64,000 bases of DNA from an uncultured Latescibacterota bacterium (GTDB lineage Bacteria > Latescibacterota > UBA2968 > UBA8231). The notes below the pieces were generated by a model. It worked only from the letters and a program-made list of their open reading frames with translations, did no database searches and was not told the origin of the DNA. Each line of letters begins with the position of its first letter. The stretch's first letter is position 1. The translations under genes were made by a program, and so were the position numbers. Below are positions 7,938 through 17,986 of the stretch, piece after piece. The stretch covers positions 2,542,001 to 2,606,000 of the forward strand of contig OX638377.1 in NCBI GenBank assembly GCA_951813615.1, in the 5' to 3' direction.

Positions 7938-10307
7938 TCAATAGGCTACGGCTATAGTGCGTGTTACTTGCCCCTGCCCGGCGTCGGCTCCCGCGTCAAT
8001 GCGGCAGACGTAAACCCCAGGAGCCACCCGAGTACCCGAAGCATCCAGCCCACCCCAGCTAAACGACTGCAATACATCCCCACCAGACGACATAAGAGCC
8101 GTCACCTCCCTGCCCGCTAAGTCAAAGATACGCACACTCGGAGACGCATCCACCGCTTTGAACAGCGCAAAGCGGATCTGCACGCGGTCGTTGATGCCAT
8201 CGCCGTTGGGCGAAAACACCGATGGCGTAATCTGCAAATCGCCGATCAAGCGCTCGCTACCCGGTAAGTCCGGCAGAAATACCAAGTTCGCTTGCCGCTC
8301 GGCTGCCTCCACCGACTGCCACAGATCGGGACGCGCTTCTTGCCCTAAGTCGGCGGCAAAAACCGTGGCATTCCGCAACACCTTCGTGGTAAACTCCACG
8401 GTGACGGAATCCGTCCACACCGTCTCCGGCAATTCGACAAACAGTAGCGAGTCTCCTACCACCCGCACCGCGTGCGGTTCTCGCACTTCACCGCCGACCC
8501 GCAGCCGCACATCCGCGGCATCCACCGCGCTCGGCGTGGAAAAGCGCAGCCGATCAAAGCCCGAATCGCTCTCTGTTGCATTCGTCCGCAACACATACGT
8601 AAACCGCGTTGCTTCGTTAGGGACGGCATGACGCGGTGTAATCTGCCCACCCGCCTGTGCGACCAAAGCGTCCTCATAATCCAGCGCCAGCGCGTGGAGC
8701 ACCGGCGCGACGGCAGGATCCTCAGTGGAGAGAATCAATTCCAATTGGATAAAACGGCGCGGCGTCTCCGACTTAAACGCCTCGCCGGAAAACTGATAGA
8801 AGTTGCTCCACGCGCCCCAATCGGCTCCGACGACGACCATGGTGTCGATGGGGCCGCGGATGACTTTGGGTAAGCTATTGTAGCGCGTCTCGGTGACTTC
8901 CTCGCCCTTTTTGTCGTAGAACGTGTATAACTCTTGCAGGACGTTGCCCGACCGCGAGCGCACCTGTAACTGCGTCTGCTCCGGCATTGTCGCCTCCCAG
9001 CGCAAGCGCTTGATCGCCTTGGGGCGACCGTCGCCAGCGAGTTGGCCGAGGTCGATGAAGTCCGAGCGCAACACCACCTGCGCAGGATAGCCCGGAGAAA
9101 AGATCATAAACTCCATCGGATGCGAAAACCAGCCGCTGTCCTCATGGCCGTGCCAGAAGATGTAGCGCATCTTGCGCGGTTGAAAAAGATAGCGAATGTG
9201 ACGGACCTGCCGCGCGGCTGCCAACGCTGCGTCAATGGCCATGTCCTCGCGCAGCAGGAATGTCAGGTCCAAATCCCCACCAGTGGTGAGTCGCCCATCC
9301 GAGAACAAGATGTTGTAGCCGCGCCCGTGATGCAGCCTTTCGAACAAAAAACTCGACGTGCCCTCACCCCGAGTTTTAAAATATATAAACATCTCGTCGA
9401 TCCAGAACAGTGCACCCAAATCCACCTGCCACCACAGCCCTCCCTCGCGCCAGCCGCCCTTGCTCCCCCCCGAGGTGAGGATATTGCCGAAGGTGTCCAT
9501 ATTGCCGTCGAACATGTTCTGCGGCTCGCGTGCCAGTAAGCCGTGTTCAAAGCGCCCACCTCGTTCCAAGGTCCCCAAACTAACGTTATCTCCTTGAGCG
9601 AGGACCTCGATTTCGGCTAGGGCTGCATCACGGCTCTTTTCATCGGCAACGATGCGAATCAGCCGCACCATCTGGAAATCCTGCTCGGCATTCAAATCAA
9701 CGTCTCTGTCCGCGTCAAGCGCCCGCGTGGTATCCAGCGCACTGCCCAGCAGCGGAATCGCAATGCTAGTCTCCGTGTTGGGCTTGGTCGTCTGGAAAAT
9801 CTTGCGATAGCGAAACACATCGTCTTGGGCCTGAATCCGGGCACCCTGAGTGATAAAGACGCTAAATTGCCGCAAAGGCCGAGCGTCCTCTTCATCGGGG
9901 AATATCAGCTTGATCTCCCGCGCCAGCACCGGCCTTCCCAAGTCGATATCCACCGACCAATCGACGAGCTGATCCGCTATATCGGGCTGCCAATAGGTCG
10001 CTGGATCGCCATCAATGAGCTTGGGCGCGTCCGCCTCATTGCTGCCGGCACGCCATACCCCGCCCTGGCTCTCGCCGCGCTTCTGGGAGGGGTGCGTGAA
10101 GAGGGGGGCGTCGAGGACGGCGTTGATCTGCTTGCGGAATTTCTTCAGTTGCAGCGAACCGTCGCCCGCAAACTGGACGATGTCGGCTGGGATATCCCAA
10201 GTCGCCCACTCGGCTGGAGTGTCGAAACGGACTTGCTCGGCATGACTCGAACTGCAGATAAACAGGCCCAAGAGCAAACAGTAAATCCCGCGTATTCTCT
10301 GCATCAT
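7938..10307 (-). CDS. Large secreted protein with discoidin-like modules and FlgD-like C-terminus (family A, copy 1)
   Basis: 789 residues, signal peptide about 1-23 (ends SSSHA). Two discoidin (F5/8 type C)-like stretches: about 85-155 (LIDGDPATYWQP, VDIDLGRPVLAREI) and about 262-315 (MFDGNMDTFGN, WWQVDLGALFWIDEMFIYF). The central part is beta-rich with no clear family. About 690-789 is a FlgD-type Ig-like domain (VFSPNGDGINDRVQIRF, VRIFDLAGREV, GVYVCRIDAG) ending TIAVAY. Discoidin modules usually bind glycans or lipids, so a surface carbohydrate-binding or scaffolding role is inferred. It is a close paralogue of the next two large genes upstream in the operon, and its stop overlaps the likely ribosome-binding site of the following gene. 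Confidence 0.8.
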   Translation of the reverse strand: MMQRIRGIYCLLLGLFICSSSHAEQVRFDTPAEWATWDIPADIVQFAGDGSLQLKKFRKQINAVLDAPLFTHPSQKRGESQGGVWRAGSNEADAPKLIDGDPATYWQPDIADQLVDWSVDIDLGRPVLAREIKLIFPDEEDARPLRQFSVFITQGARIQAQDDVFRYRKIFQTTKPNTETSIAIPLLGSALDTTRALDADRDVDLNAEQDFQMVRLIRIVADEKSRDAALAEIEVLAQGDNVSLGTLERGGRFEHGLLAREPQNMFDGNMDTFGNILTSGGSKGGWREGGLWWQVDLGALFWIDEMFIYFKTRGEGTSSFLFERLHHGRGYNILFSDGRLTTGGDLDLTFLLREDMAIDAALAAARQVRHIRYLFQPRKMRYIFWHGHEDSGWFSHPMEFMIFSPGYPAQVVLRSDFIDLGQLAGDGRPKAIKRLRWEATMPEQTQLQVRSRSGNVLQELYTFYDKKGEEVTETRYNSLPKVIRGPIDTMVVVGADWGAWSNFYQFSGEAFKSETPRRFIQLELILSTEDPAVAPVLHALALDYEDALVAQAGGQITPRHAVPNEATRFTYVLRTNATESDSGFDRLRFSTPSAVDAADVRLRVGGEVREPHAVRVVGDSLLFVELPETVWTDSVTVEFTTKVLRNATVFAADLGQEARPDLWQSVEAAERQANLVFLPDLPGSERLIGDLQITPSVFSPNGDGINDRVQIRFALFKAVDASPSVRIFDLAGREVTALMSSGGDVLQSFSWGGLDASGTRVAPGVYVCRIDAGADAGQGQVTRTIAVAY

Positions 10308-10319
10308 ACCTAACCCGCC

Positions 10320-12671
10320 TCAATAGGCTACGGATATGGTGCGTACTACTTGTCCCTGCCCAGCATCGGTTCCCGCATCAATGCGGCACACGTACACGCC
10401 CGGCGCAACCCGAGCACCCGACGCATCCAACCCACTCCAGCTAAACGACTGCAACACATCCCCACCCGACGACACAAGAGCAGCCACCTCCCTGCCCGCT
10501 AAGTCAAAAATGCGTACGCTCGGAGACGCATCCACCGCTTTGAACAGCGCAAAGCGGATCTGCACGCGGTCGTTGATGCCATCGCCGTTGGGCGAAAACA
10601 CCGGCGGCACAACCTGCAAATCGCCGATCAGCCGCTCGCTGCCGGGTAAATCCGGCAAAAACACCAAGTTTGATTGCCGCTCGGCCGCCTCGACCGACTG
10701 CCACAGCCCCGGACGCGCCGCCTGACTCAAGTCCGCGGCAAAGACCGTGGCGTTATGCAGCACTTTAGTGGTGAATGCCACGGTGACGGAATCCGTCCGC
10801 ACCGTCTCCGGTAAATCGACAAACAGCAGCGAATCTCCCTCCACCCGCACTCCGCTCGACTCCCGTTCCACGCCGCCGATCGACAGTCGCACGTCCGCTA
10901 TATCCACCGCGCTCGGCGTGGAAAAACGCAGCCGGTCGAAGCCCGTGTCGCCCTCTATTGCACTCGTCCGCAGTACATACGTAAACCGCGTCGCCTCGTT
11001 GGGGGCGACGTGGCGCGGCGCAATCTGTCCAGCCGCCTGCGAGACCAGCGCATCCTCAAAATCCAGCGCCAGCGCGTGCAGCACCGGTGCGACGACCGGA
11101 TCCTCGGTGGAAAGAATCAGTTCCAATTGGATAAAACGGCGCGGCGTCTCCGACTTAAACGCCTCGCCCGAAAATTGATAGAAGTTGCTCCATGGACCCC
11201 AATCTTCCCCGACGACGACCGTGGTATCAATGGGGCCCCGGATGACTTTGGGTAGGCTGCCGTAGCGCGTCTCGGTAACTTCCTCGCCTTTTTTATCGTA
11301 GAACCTGTAGAACTCTTGCAGGGTATTGCCCGACCGTGAGCGCACCTGCAACCGCGTCTGATTCGGCGTTGTCGCCTCCCAACGCAAGCGCTTTATGGCT
11401 TTGGCGCGACCATCGCCGGCGAGTTGGCCGAGGTCGATAAAATCCGAGAGCAACACCACCTGCGCAGGATAACCCGGCGAAAACAGCATCAACTCCATGG
11501 GGTGGGAAAACCAGCCTGTATCGGTCAGCGAATGCCAGAACAAGTAGCGGATCTTGCGCGGGGCAAACACGTAGCGATGGCGACGCAAATTCCACTCCGC
11601 GCGGCTAACTGGCCTTGGCTCTAAAATCAGCGGCGTGTAGTCGATATCACCGGCAATGGTGAGCCGCCCATCGGAAAAGAGAATTTGGTATCCGGTGCCA
11701 GCCTGCAATCCCTCGAACAGAAAGCTCGACTGGCCCTCGCCGCGATTCTGCCAGTAGATGAATGCCTCGTCGAGCCAGAACAGCGCCCCTAAATCAACCG
11801 ACCACCACACCCCGCTCTCGCGCCAGCCGCCCTTGGTCTGGACGGTGAATATATTGCCGTACGTGTCGGTGATGCCATCGAACATGTTCTGCGGTTCGCG
11901 CGCCAAAAGCCCGTTGTCGAAGCTGCCCCCGCGCGCCAAGACTCCGAGGCTTATGTTGTCGCCGGCGGCAATCACCTCCACTTCGGCCAAAGCCGCGTCA
12001 ATGCTCTTTTCGTCAGCGCGCACGCGCACAAAGCGCACCATGCGGAAGGTGTTCAGCGCGGCTGGGTCCAGCCCGAGGCTCTCGTCGATGACCCGCGTTA
12101 CGTCGCGCTCGCCGACCAGCTCGATATCGACGACCTGCTCTTGATTGGGCTGAGTCGTCTGAAAGGCTTGGTCGAACTTGAAGACGTCGTCCGTAGCTTG
12201 GATGCGCGCACCATTGGCCGTGAAAACGCTGAATTGTCGCCAGGGACGCGCTCCTGCGCGGTCGGGAAACACCAAGCGAATGCGCTCGGCTAGCACGGGC
12301 CGCCCCAAGTCGATGGTCACCACCCAATCGACCAAGTCGTCGGCTGGGCTGGGCCGCCACACCGTCGCCGGATTCCCATCCATGATGCGCCGGGCTGCCG
12401 TCGGATTGGAGCCGGCCTGCCAGACTCCTCCCTGGACCTTACCCCGGGTCTGGGTCGGCTGGGTGAAGAGATGGGCATCGAGGGTAGCGTTGATCTCTTT
12501 GCGAAATTTTCTCAGCTCCAGTGAGCCATCGTCTGCAAACTGGACGATGTCCTCCGGAACTTCCCAAGTCGCCCACTCGGCTGGGGTGTCGAAGCGGATT
12601 TCCTCGGCACGGCTCGCACCGCAGATGAACAGGGCCGTGAGCACATAACAAATCCCGCGTCTCCCGCTCAT
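10320..12671 (-). CDS. Large secreted protein with discoidin-like modules and FlgD-like C-terminus (family A, copy 2)
   Basis: 783 residues from the ATG at 12671; earlier in-frame starts would put about 24 residues before an otherwise normal signal peptide (MSGRRGICYVLTALFICGASRA). Domain order matches the copy 12 bp downstream: discoidin-like stretches (MDGNPATVWRP, VVTIDLGRPVLAERI; MFDGITDTYGN), a beta-rich middle and a FlgD-type domain (VFSPNGDGINDRVQIRF) ending TISVAY. From about residue 400 onward it is nearly identical to copy 1, while the N-terminal third is more diverged. This points to recent tandem duplication or gene conversion of the 3' half. Role inferred to be surface binding; ligand unknown. 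Confidence 0.8.
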   Translation of the reverse strand: MSGRRGICYVLTALFICGASRAEEIRFDTPAEWATWEVPEDIVQFADDGSLELRKFRKEINATLDAHLFTQPTQTRGKVQGGVWQAGSNPTAARRIMDGNPATVWRPSPADDLVDWVVTIDLGRPVLAERIRLVFPDRAGARPWRQFSVFTANGARIQATDDVFKFDQAFQTTQPNQEQVVDIELVGERDVTRVIDESLGLDPAALNTFRMVRFVRVRADEKSIDAALAEVEVIAAGDNISLGVLARGGSFDNGLLAREPQNMFDGITDTYGNIFTVQTKGGWRESGVWWSVDLGALFWLDEAFIYWQNRGEGQSSFLFEGLQAGTGYQILFSDGRLTIAGDIDYTPLILEPRPVSRAEWNLRRHRYVFAPRKIRYLFWHSLTDTGWFSHPMELMLFSPGYPAQVVLLSDFIDLGQLAGDGRAKAIKRLRWEATTPNQTRLQVRSRSGNTLQEFYRFYDKKGEEVTETRYGSLPKVIRGPIDTTVVVGEDWGPWSNFYQFSGEAFKSETPRRFIQLELILSTEDPVVAPVLHALALDFEDALVSQAAGQIAPRHVAPNEATRFTYVLRTSAIEGDTGFDRLRFSTPSAVDIADVRLSIGGVERESSGVRVEGDSLLFVDLPETVRTDSVTVAFTTKVLHNATVFAADLSQAARPGLWQSVEAAERQSNLVFLPDLPGSERLIGDLQVVPPVFSPNGDGINDRVQIRFALFKAVDASPSVRIFDLAGREVAALVSSGGDVLQSFSWSGLDASGARVAPGVYVCRIDAGTDAGQGQVVRTISVAY

Positions 12672-12724
12672 GCTACTGCAAGCCCCGTTGATATAGAAGT
12701 TAATTTTCCCATCGCCAGAAGATT

Positions 12725-13387
12725 TTACAGTTCCAACGACCACATGAATTCTACGACAACCTGACCCGTCTGCTGCGCGACCTCATCGAGTAGGCCATCC
12801 AACCCGTACATGCCGGCGGATTGGGGTTTTTCTAGCTGCTCGATCAGAACATGCGTCGCTTCCACCTTGTTGGTTGCCAAGCGCCTTATTTCTAGCTCCA
12901 AGTACACGTGACCGTGGCCCGCCCGATGGTTCCTAGTGATTACTTGGGACGGGGTTATTTCTTGCCAGAAATGGAGGTCTGTTACCACAAATGAAACCGC
13001 GAACTCAGGCGCTACATTCTCGTTCGTAAAGTCATCTCCTTGACTTTGCAAGACCCCGATAATCCGGGGGATGATCGCCAGATGGACATCTGTCACTTGC
13101 GATCGGAGATAGCTTTTATTAACGGTGCCGAAAAAGGCGAATAGACCGTGATCTTCCAGCGGCGGTGTTTGGGCGCGCGCTATCGCTCTCTCGATTTTGT
13201 CCTGATAGGCCGAGCGGCCCCGGATCAGCAAAGGCCCGATCTGTCCCTCGGTAACGCTGGGAGGAATCGCTGATACCCCGCGCTCAGATAAGTTCAACTG
13301 GCGCTTGGTGGTCATGCCCGATCCTTGGGCGCAGGCCATAAGAGTGATGAATACAACTAGGGAGGAAATTCTCATAATGTTCAACAT
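12725..13387 (-). CDS. Predicted lipoprotein of unknown function
   Basis: 220 residues from ATG 13387, which has GGAG ten bases upstream; ATG 13375 is an alternative and a TTG at 13396 is less likely. A short lipoprotein signal ends ITLMAC. The mature part is a mixed alpha/beta protein without a family I recognise. It has conserved-looking stretches EGQIGPLLIRGRSAYQDKI and VSFVVTDLHFW. It sits between two large family A secreted proteins in the same orientation, so a membrane-attached accessory role for these proteins is plausible but unproven. Confidence 0.65.
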   Translation of the reverse strand: MLNIMRISSLVVFITLMACAQGSGMTTKRQLNLSERGVSAIPPSVTEGQIGPLLIRGRSAYQDKIERAIARAQTPPLEDHGLFAFFGTVNKSYLRSQVTDVHLAIIPRIIGVLQSQGDDFTNENVAPEFAVSFVVTDLHFWQEITPSQVITRNHRAGHGHVYLELEIRRLATNKVEATHVLIEQLEKPQSAGMYGLDGLLDEVAQQTGQVVVEFMWSLEL

Positions 13388-13422
13388 GGCAAACAAACTC
13401 CATCGGGCCGTTGCAGATTCGT

Positions 13423-15879
13423 TCAGTACGCCACCTCGACGACGCGCAGCTCAATGGCATCGCCTGAGTCCGCGTTTACATCTATGCGCCAGAGATAGAT
13501 GCCCGGAGGCACGGTGGCACCGGCCGCATCTTGACCATTCCACGTAAAGCGGCGGGTCGGCCCCTCTGCGACCGGCGTCAATTGGGCCACTGGCCGACCG
13601 GCCAAATCGCTCACCTCGACTATGGGCACCGCATCTTGAGCCTTGAAGACGACAAAGCTCAACTCCACAGCGTCGTTGACTCCATCGCCATTGGGCGTGA
13701 GTACCCGATTCGAAAGCTGCAAGTCGCCAATCAAGCGGTCGCTGTCAGCCAGTTCGGGTAGCAGCACCACATTGGACCGGCGCTCGGCCGGCTCGACGTC
13801 CTGCCACAGGCCGGGCGCGTCGCTCAGGCCCAAATCGGCTTCTATGACTGCGGCGTTCCTCACTATCCGAGTGATAAAGGCGACCTGCACGGAGTCGCCT
13901 TGGACTACTTCCGGCAAGTCGATCAGCAGCGAATCCGCGGTAATGTTCATAGTGGTTGGCACGACCGCCTGACCAGCGACCATCACCTCGACCTCATCGG
14001 CCTGCACCAAGTCGGGCACGACCAAGCGCAGGCGATCAAAGCCCGTGTTCTCCGGGATCGCGGACGGCCACAGCATATAGGTGAAGCGAGTAGCCTCGTT
14101 GGGTTTGGCTTGGCGCGGCAGAATCGATCCGTGTGCCTCGTTGACCAGCGCATCGACGAACTCTATCTCGACCGAGCGCACCGTGGGAGCCACCTCGGGA
14201 TCTTCCGTGCTCATAACCAGCTCTAACTGCACGAATTTGCGCGGCGAGTCTGACTTAAACGGCTCGCCCGACAGCTTGTACACGTTGCTCCACTCGCTCC
14301 ACTCCTCCCCGACGACGACCGAGGTATCCACTCGGCCTCGCAGCACCTTGGGCGAACTGTTCCACTTCTCCTCGGTCACGACCTCGCCGATCTTGTTGTG
14401 AAAGGTGTACACCTCGCCCATCTCGTTGCCCGAGCGGGAGCGCAGTTCGATCTGGGTATTAGGCGGCAGATCGGCGTCGTAGTGGAGGGCCTTGATCACC
14501 TTGGGCTGCCCATCGCCAGCGAGCGCGCTCAGATCCAAAAAATTCGATTGGATCACGACTTCGGCCGGGTGGCCTGGGGAGAACATCTGTAGCTCCATGG
14601 GATGGGCGCGCCAGCCCAAGTCGTGCAGGGCCAGCCAGAAGATGTGCCGCACCTTGCGCGGATTGAACAAATAGCGGTAATGCCGCTTGTATTCCTCGCG
14701 GGCATTGGTCCACTTCGGTTCAAAAATCCACGGTTCAAAGTCGATGTCGCCGGTCAGGGTCTTGGTCCCGTCGGAAGAGAAAAAGGTGTACCCCGTACCG
14801 GCGTTATTGGTACCCAAGCGGAAGTCGGCCAAGCGCTCGCCAGCCTTTTGCCAATAGACGAACGCGTCGTCCACCCAGTAGGTAGCCCCCAGATCAACCT
14901 GCCACCACAAACCCCCTTCAAAGGCCGTGCCGCGCGACTCGGTAAACTGCTGATGCACCTCGATGACTCCGTACGTATTGAGGTTGCCGTCGAGCCAAAA
15001 GAAGGGGTCGGTCGCCCGCGAACCATTGATGTACGTGCCGCCCTTTGCCTCGACCCCAAGGCTGATGTTGTCGCCGACGGCAATGACCTCGATTTCGGCG
15101 AGCGCGCCATCGAGCTGATGCTCATCGACGAGAAAGCGAATGAACTGGATCGTCTGCCACCTAGAGTTGGCTGCCACCTGCGAACCCGCTTGGCCGGTCG
15201 CTACGATCTTGTTGCGGCCTCCTGTAGTGGCGGTATTGGCGTCTCCGGTGAATGTCGGAATGGTAACGTCTGCGTTGCCTCCGATGTCGCTCAGTTGTTC
15301 CACCGCGCGGGTGGTATCCTCCACGGCTGGCTTGAACCCAAAGCTGACATACGTATCCAAGTTGGGCTTAGTCGTGCGGTAGATGGGCGCGAAGCGATAT
15401 ACATCTTCTAAAGCCGCCACGTGGGCACCTGTAGAGGCGAAAATGCTGAACTGGCGGAAGGGCTTGGCTCCATCCTGATCGGGAAAGTGGATGCGAATCT
15501 CTTTAGCCAGTACTGCGCGGCCCAAGTCGATTTGCACGATCCACTTGTCGAGCGGATCGTCGCTGGCTGGTTGCCAAAAGGTAGCGGCATCCCCGTCGAT
15601 GATCTGGGGGGCATCGCTTGGATTACTCAGCGCAGACCAAATGCCACCGGCCACATCCCCACGCTCATTGGTCGGGTGGACGAAGAGATGGGCATCGAGC
15701 GCGGCGTTGATATCCTTGCGGAATTTGACCAGCCCCAAGTGCCCTTCTGGGGTGAAGACGTTTAACTGCGGCTTGAGCGACCAGTTGGCCTTCCAAGTCT
15801 CTTGGCTGTCGAAGGTGAGAAATTCGGCGCGTGCGTGGCAGGTGAGCAGCAGCACTAAGGCGATGGCTCGATTGGACAT
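13423..15879 (-). CDS. Large secreted protein with discoidin-like modules and FlgD-like C-terminus (family A, copy 3)
   Basis: 818 residues from ATG 15879, preceded by a good ribosome-binding site (GAGGGAA). Signal peptide about 1-18 (ends CHARA). It is a more diverged member of the same family as the two genes further downstream: discoidin-like stretches (IIDGDAATFWQP, VQIDLGRAVLAKEI; WLDGNLNTYGV, WWQVDLGATYWVDDAFVYWQ), the shared ALAGDGQPKVIKAL and LRSRSGNEMGEVYTF segments, and a FlgD-type end (VLTPNGDGVNDAVELSF, PPGIYLWRIDV) closing with VVEVAY. Compared with copies 1 and 2 it has an extra Gly/Thr/Asn-rich stretch between the two discoidin-like parts. Surface location inferred. Confidence 0.78.
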   Translation of the reverse strand: MSNRAIALVLLLTCHARAEFLTFDSQETWKANWSLKPQLNVFTPEGHLGLVKFRKDINAALDAHLFVHPTNERGDVAGGIWSALSNPSDAPQIIDGDAATFWQPASDDPLDKWIVQIDLGRAVLAKEIRIHFPDQDGAKPFRQFSIFASTGAHVAALEDVYRFAPIYRTTKPNLDTYVSFGFKPAVEDTTRAVEQLSDIGGNADVTIPTFTGDANTATTGGRNKIVATGQAGSQVAANSRWQTIQFIRFLVDEHQLDGALAEIEVIAVGDNISLGVEAKGGTYINGSRATDPFFWLDGNLNTYGVIEVHQQFTESRGTAFEGGLWWQVDLGATYWVDDAFVYWQKAGERLADFRLGTNNAGTGYTFFSSDGTKTLTGDIDFEPWIFEPKWTNAREEYKRHYRYLFNPRKVRHIFWLALHDLGWRAHPMELQMFSPGHPAEVVIQSNFLDLSALAGDGQPKVIKALHYDADLPPNTQIELRSRSGNEMGEVYTFHNKIGEVVTEEKWNSSPKVLRGRVDTSVVVGEEWSEWSNVYKLSGEPFKSDSPRKFVQLELVMSTEDPEVAPTVRSVEIEFVDALVNEAHGSILPRQAKPNEATRFTYMLWPSAIPENTGFDRLRLVVPDLVQADEVEVMVAGQAVVPTTMNITADSLLIDLPEVVQGDSVQVAFITRIVRNAAVIEADLGLSDAPGLWQDVEPAERRSNVVLLPELADSDRLIGDLQLSNRVLTPNGDGVNDAVELSFVVFKAQDAVPIVEVSDLAGRPVAQLTPVAEGPTRRFTWNGQDAAGATVPPGIYLWRIDVNADSGDAIELRVVEVAY

Positions 15880-15890
15880 GAGTGCTTCCC

Positions 15891-17942
15891 TCAATAAGCG
15901 ATGTTAATGGGCCGCAGTTGTAGGCCGCTCTTGTCTTCGGCCTCGACGCCGATGCCCAAAAGATAAAGACCCGGGGCGAGTGTCTCACCGCGTTGGTCGC
16001 GGCCATCCCAGTGCAATTGCTGGGGGCCGGACCCCTGCTGACCGCGCTGGACTAGAGCCACTCGGCGGCCATCCAGCGAGAACACTTGCAACTGCACCGG
16101 CACCGATTGCGGCAGCGCGAAGAGCGAGTAAGAAATGATCAACTCGTCGTTGACTCCGTCGCCATTGGGAGTGACCACGCCGCTGGAAAACTGCACATCT
16201 TGCACTAATTGCGGATTGGTTGCGCTCGCAGCCAAGACTCGCAGGCTATTGGTGCCGATCGCCTCGCTGACGTCCCCGCTCTCGACCGGCTGCGGCAGCT
16301 CGGTGCCACCGGCGTTGAAGACCTCGCCTCCAAAGGTTCGCGCAAAGTCGAAAACTTCGGCGGCAAAGGTCACCCGTAAATTCGGATTGTAGGCACTGCT
16401 TATGCGCTGCGGTAGCTGCACGACAAAGCCGTCATCCACAACTTCTACCCCGGCCGGGTCGGTTGCGATCCCATCCACTTCTAGCCCCTTGAACTCGGTC
16501 TGCGTGCTGCCGGTACTAATCCGCAGGGCGTCAAAACCCACCTCACCAGCCGCGAATTCCGCCTTGATGTCGTAGGTGAAGTCCGTCATCTCGCCCAAGG
16601 GCACCTCGGCCACGCCACGCGCTGGGTTGGGCTGGCCGAGCTCGGCCACTTCGGCCACGACGCGACTGGCCAGGATCGGCGAGGTCTCAATCCACAGGGA
16701 ATCAAGGCGCACGAACTCGTCGAACCGCTCGCTGTGCAGCACCACCTTGATCTGCAGATGCGACCCCCGGTTGAGATTGAGAGGCCGGTCGGACTCGGTC
16801 GTTGGAAAGGACCAGAACGTCCAGTTTTGTTGGTCGTACTCAATGCCGGCGCGGAGCCCCGGCTTGGGCCGCGTGGACAGGGTTAAGGTGCCGCCCAACC
16901 CATCGGCATTGGTGACGGATGAGCTCTGGTTTTTCAGCACGCCCTGATAGCGGGCTTGCTCGACGACGACGCGCGTCCCCATATCCGTGAATTCGTAGTA
17001 GATGTCCGGATCCGCATCAACCCCGGTGCGCGCTTCGACCTCAATCTGCACGTTGGCGTCCGGGGCTTCCTCAGCCACGCCGTTGACTAGGCGCATGGGC
17101 GTGGCCTTCCAGAACAGCCGACCAAAGTTGACGACCTCGCCGAGATCGAAAATGGTCGTCTTGTAAGTGGCCCGCTTGGGGATGCCTTCTCCCCAGAGGA
17201 AAAACTCGGCCACCGTCCCTTTACGCGCTGTGCCTGAATGGCCGGCCGACTGATTCGTCGCCTCGTCGAGGATTGAATTCTTGCGCTTGTAGCGGACATA
17301 GCGCACGTATTGCAAGGGAAAATCAGCGACTATCTTGGGGACGACATTCTCGCGCGCCTCGACGATGATTTCCCCGATGGGGGGGCCGTTGGGCGTGTAC
17401 AGCACATCGTTGTTGGTGTCTGGGGCTATAGACACCTCAAAGGCCGGGATGGCATCTTCCTCTAGCGGAGTCCCATCCGAGCGGAAAAATCCCTTGTCCG
17501 GCGTGCTCATGGCAAAGCGGAACAACGGCACCGGCACTCCCAAATCAATGGTGTAGTACTCGCTGTTAATGCTATTGCTGGTCACCGGATTGTACGTCGC
17601 GCCGTTGCCGTCGATGAGGTTGAGCGCATTGTCAACCGTCGATGAGGTGCCAGCCGAGCCCTTCCAAGCGCGGGGTCGCTCCCCATCGACAAAACCTAAC
17701 TCGTCTGGATTTTTTTTTGGCGACCAGTTTTCGAGCAGGGGAAAGACCGTTGTATCCGCGCTGACCAGTACCGGCTGAATCGAGTTGTTCGACCCGGTAA
17801 AGTCAATCATTACTTGGGCCGAGTCGCTGTCGGCCCAGCGAAGGCCGCTGCCGCCAATCTGCCACAAAGAAATGTCCGCCGCCGCGGCCGTAGCCGATGC
17901 TACGGCGAGGAACCAAAGCCACAAATTCGCTAGACGTTTCAT
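15891..17942 (-). CDS. Large secreted protein with FlgD-like C-terminus (family B, copy 1)
   Basis: 683 residues, signal peptide about 1-21 (WFLAVASATAAAA). A ribosome-binding site GGGAGAA lies just upstream of ATG 17942. About 95-150 is discoidin-like (LIDGNGATYNP, YYTIDLGVPVPLFRF). The middle part repeats the ATYKTTIFDLGEVVNFGRL theme that is also in the gene at 28469-30430. About 580-683 is the FlgD-type domain (VVTPNGDGVNDELIISYSLF, LQVFSLDGRRVAL, APGLYLLGIGV) ending INIAY. Function unknown; by analogy with family A it is an exported surface or extracellular protein. Its stop lies 11 bp before the start of the next gene. Confidence 0.78.
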   Translation of the reverse strand: MKRLANLWLWFLAVASATAAAADISLWQIGGSGLRWADSDSAQVMIDFTGSNNSIQPVLVSADTTVFPLLENWSPKKNPDELGFVDGERPRAWKGSAGTSSTVDNALNLIDGNGATYNPVTSNSINSEYYTIDLGVPVPLFRFAMSTPDKGFFRSDGTPLEEDAIPAFEVSIAPDTNNDVLYTPNGPPIGEIIVEARENVVPKIVADFPLQYVRYVRYKRKNSILDEATNQSAGHSGTARKGTVAEFFLWGEGIPKRATYKTTIFDLGEVVNFGRLFWKATPMRLVNGVAEEAPDANVQIEVEARTGVDADPDIYYEFTDMGTRVVVEQARYQGVLKNQSSSVTNADGLGGTLTLSTRPKPGLRAGIEYDQQNWTFWSFPTTESDRPLNLNRGSHLQIKVVLHSERFDEFVRLDSLWIETSPILASRVVAEVAELGQPNPARGVAEVPLGEMTDFTYDIKAEFAAGEVGFDALRISTGSTQTEFKGLEVDGIATDPAGVEVVDDGFVVQLPQRISSAYNPNLRVTFAAEVFDFARTFGGEVFNAGGTELPQPVESGDVSEAIGTNSLRVLAASATNPQLVQDVQFSSGVVTPNGDGVNDELIISYSLFALPQSVPVQLQVFSLDGRRVALVQRGQQGSGPQQLHWDGRDQRGETLAPGLYLLGIGVEAEDKSGLQLRPINIAY

Positions 17943-17986
17943 AATTTCTTCTCCCGCTAGACCAATAGTATAATAGTATAAAAAAT

